This document shows positions 14,809 through 16,666 of a stretch of DNA of 16,666 bases, in pieces (within the stretch, counting starts at the first letter, position 1; each line of letters starts with the position of its first letter). The notes beneath the pieces were generated by a model. The model searched no databases. It was not told where the DNA came from and saw only the letters and a program-made list of their open reading frames with translations. Source of the stretch: Dokdonella_A sp040002595 (GTDB lineage: Bacteria > Pseudomonadota > Gammaproteobacteria > Xanthomonadales > Rhodanobacteraceae); assembly GCA_040002595.1 (NCBI GenBank), contig JBDUED010000038.1:1-16666 (forward strand). The letters are read 5' to 3'. The translations under genes were made by a program, and so were the position numbers.

Positions 14809-15000
14809 GGCGATTCGCAGTGGCAAGCTGAGCAAGGCTGCAAGGGCTGACGGCCGCGCAGAATGAGCTGCGAGCGGCAGGAGATTGGCGCTTGGTCATG
14901 TCATGGGGAAGGCTATAGCGGGGCGTATTTGCGGTGCCGAAAGGGACATGCAATCAAGCTGGGGTCGCATGCGGCGAAATTTTCTGGAGAACAAAAATCA

Positions 15001-16666
15001 ATGAGCACGGTGCGCCTTGAACAGCTCGCGCGTGGCGCGGTGGAAATTCCGCTGCAGCCGACGTCGTACGACATCTGGGACAAGAAATACCGCCTGAAGG
15101 CGAAAAACGGCGAACCGGTCGATGCAACCATCGACCACACCTACCAGCGTATCGCCAAGGCGCTGTCCGAGGTGGAAGCGACGCCCGAGAAGAAAACCTA
15201 CTGGAGCGAGCGTTTCCTGTGGGCGCTGCGCCGCGGCGCGATTCCGGCCGGGCGCATCACCTCCAACGCCGGCGCACAGGAACACAAGCCCAAGACCTCG
15301 ACGATTAACTGCACGGTGTCGGGCACCATCGACGACTCGATGGACAACATCCTCGACAAGGTGCACGAGGCCGGACTCACCTTGAAGGCGGGTTGCGGCA
15401 TCGGCTATGAATTTTCGACCTTGCGCCCGCGTGGCGCGTATGTGTCCGGTGCGGGCGCGTACACGTCCGGGCCACTGTCGTTCATGGATATCTACGACAA
15501 GATGTGTTTCACGGTGTCGTCGGCGGGCGGGCGCCGCGGTGCCCAGATGGGCACGTTCGATGTCAGCCATCCGGACGTGAAGGAATTCATCCGTGCCAAG
15601 CGCGAGGACGGGCGCCTGCGTCAATTCAATTTGAGTCTGCTCATTACCGATGATTTCATGGCCGCGGTCCAGGCCGATGCCGAATGGCCGCTGGTGTTCC
15701 CGGTGCACGTCAAGGAACAGCACGAGATCGATCTGGTCGATTCCGAAAAAGTCGTCTGGCGCGACTGGCCGACGCACAAGAACTACGTCGTGCGCGAAGA
15801 CGGCCTCACCGCGTGCAAGATTTACGACCACATTCGCGCGCGGCATCTGTGGGACATGATCATGGTGTCGACGTACGACTACGCCGAGCCCGGTTTCATC
15901 CTCATCGATCGCGTCAACGAGATGAACAACAACTGGTGGTGCGAGCATATCCGCGCGACCAATCCCTGCGGCGAGCAGCCGCTTCCGCCGTATGGCTCGT
16001 GCCTGCTCGGTTCGGTCAATCTCACCACGTTCGTGCGCGATCCGTTTGGGCCAAAGGCTCGCTTCGACTGGGAGGAATACCGCGAAGTCGTGCGCGTGTT
16101 CACGCGCATGCTCGATAACGTGGTCGAGATCAACGGCCTGCCGCTGGCGCAGCAACGCGACGAAATCACCAGCAAGCGTCGCCACGGCATGGGTTTCCTT
16201 GGGCTGGGCTCGACCTTGACCATGTTGAAGATGCGTTACGGTACCGGCGAGGCGTGCGATTTCACCGAGGATGTGAGCCGCGAGATGGCGTTGGCCGGGT
16301 GGGAAGTCGCGCTCTCGCTGGCCAAGGAGAAAGGTCCCGCGCCCGTTCTCGCGCGCGACTTCGAGGTCACCGGCGAGATGCTGCGCCGGCGTCCGGAGAT
16401 GGCCAGCGACGGCTATGCGATCGGCGACATGGTCCCCGGGCGCGTGTTGCACGCGAAGTATTCGCGCTACATGCAACGCGTCGCCGAGGTCGCGCCCGAA
16501 CTGGTCGCCGAGCTGTCCCGGATCGGCGCGCGCTTCACCCATCATTCCTCGATTGCACCGACCGGCACCATTTCGCTGTCGCTGGCCAACAACGCCAGCA
16601 ACGGCATCGAACCCAGCTTTGCGCACAGCTATTCGCGCAACGTGATCCGCGAAGGCAAGAAGTCCA
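15001..16666 (+). CDS. nrdJ: NrdJ, adenosylcobalamin-dependent (class II) ribonucleotide reductase, 5' part
   Basis: This cytoplasmic enzyme reduces ribonucleotides to deoxyribonucleotides using a radical from adenosylcobalamin, without needing or being harmed by oxygen. The frame is open from ATG 15001 to the window edge (555 codons, no stop); the C-terminus lies beyond. GGAGA lies 10 bases upstream. Active-site residues are in place: C104 in STINCTVSG (redox cysteine), N321, C323 (thiyl radical) and E325 in ATNPCGEQPLPPYGSC, and C334 (second redox cysteine). NPCGEQPLPPYG..LLGSVNL and TGTISLSLANNASNGIEP are typical of NrdJ rather than class I NrdA. No ATP-cone precedes the catalytic domain. 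Paired NrdR-like boxes upstream suggest dNTP-sensing repression. A 542-codon antisense frame across it is a shadow. Confidence 0.93.
   Translation, partial: MSTVRLEQLARGAVEIPLQPTSYDIWDKKYRLKAKNGEPVDATIDHTYQRIAKALSEVEATPEKKTYWSERFLWALRRGAIPAGRITSNAGAQEHKPKTSTINCTVSGTIDDSMDNILDKVHEAGLTLKAGCGIGYEFSTLRPRGAYVSGAGAYTSGPLSFMDIYDKMCFTVSSAGGRRGAQMGTFDVSHPDVKEFIRAKREDGRLRQFNLSLLITDDFMAAVQADAEWPLVFPVHVKEQHEIDLVDSEKVVWRDWPTHKNYVVREDGLTACKIYDHIRARHLWDMIMVSTYDYAEPGFILIDRVNEMNNNWWCEHIRATNPCGEQPLPPYGSCLLGSVNLTTFVRDPFGPKARFDWEEYREVVRVFTRMLDNVVEINGLPLAQQRDEITSKRRHGMGFLGLGSTLTMLKMRYGTGEACDFTEDVSREMALAGWEVALSLAKEKGPAPVLARDFEVTGEMLRRRPEMASDGYAIGDMVPGRVLHAKYSRYMQRVAEVAPELVAELSRIGARFTHHSSIAPTGTISLSLANNASNGIEPSFAHSYSRNVIREGKKS

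Larger units (their letters stand above)
14562..15000. other. Divergent degQ/nrdJ control region
   Basis: These 439 bp hold no credible gene. From left to right I see the degQ SD, a 5-bp inverted repeat GTCTC/GAGAC (14599-14612) and a strong 9-bp hairpin (14671-14691). Then come a degQ-facing promoter candidate, two NrdR-box-like sites around a TTGACA, and a roughly 190-base stretch before nrdJ with a second promoter candidate. The nrdJ SD GGAGA is at 14986-14990. No cobalamin riboswitch is recognisable despite the B12-dependent enzyme downstream. Confidence 0.6.

Noticed and set aside
14562..14843. N-terminal extension of the DegQ-type protease
   Set aside because: It would place 94 residues without structure before a clear signal peptide; GTG 14561 has a strong SD.
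14810..15000. Cobalamin riboswitch ahead of the B12-dependent reductase
   Set aside because: I could not find the B12-box consensus or the conserved core in order on the plus strand. A lone GCCACTG on the minus strand near 14820 is too short to count.
14998..16626. Long minus-strand open frame (542 codons) across the nrdJ region
   Set aside because: It is antisense to a plus-strand frame with all ribonucleotide reductase active-site motifs. Its sequence is compositionally biased to His/Arg/Val as expected from GC-rich codon shadow and shows no recognisable domain.

Overview
The window looks like chromosomal housekeeping DNA from a GC-rich gammaproteobacterium, most likely Xanthomonadales (Xanthomonadaceae or Rhodanobacteraceae). 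The reasons are the gene order rodA-mltB-rlpA-dacA-ybeD-lipB-lipA, the Pro/Ala-rich protein tails and linkers, a short GAATCC/GGGGAT-type intergenic repeat before lipB, and a class II ribonucleotide reductase. The lineage call is inference from gene content and style, not from a search. I see no mobile element, tRNA, rRNA, CRISPR array or defence system.

Left block, 1-9434, all on the + strand: the end of a probable mrdA (PBP2), rodA, mltB, rlpA, dacA, ybeD, lipB, lipA and prc. The first four are joined by short gaps or ATGA/GTGA overlaps and form a cell-elongation and peptidoglycan unit: SEDS polymerase, lytic transglycosylases and, after a 252-bp gap, a DD-carboxypeptidase. ybeD-lipB-lipA is the protein lipoylation unit: LipB transfers octanoate and LipA inserts sulfur. 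prc, 52 bp after lipA, encodes a periplasmic tail-specific protease, which in other bacteria trims peptidoglycan hydrolases and synthases.

Middle block, 9501-14561, all on the - strand. Read in transcription order it is a DegQ/DegP-type periplasmic protease, a PstS-like secreted binding protein with a lysine/alanine/proline tail, a HAD phosphatase and an M17 leucyl aminopeptidase. A hairpin at 9460-9484 separates it from the convergent prc.

Right edge: a 439-bp divergent control region (14562-15000), then the first 555 codons of nrdJ (adenosylcobalamin-dependent ribonucleotide reductase), which runs off the window. The control region holds a 14/16 match to the NrdR box and a weaker second copy 32 bp away. 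They flank and fill a candidate nrdJ promoter, and the first overlaps a candidate degQ promoter on the other strand.

Most of the window is conventional. The points most worth a second look are the NrdR-box pair, the PstS-like protein with a histone-H1-like tail and no visible phosphate-binding signature, and the doubtful lipB start inside repeat DNA.
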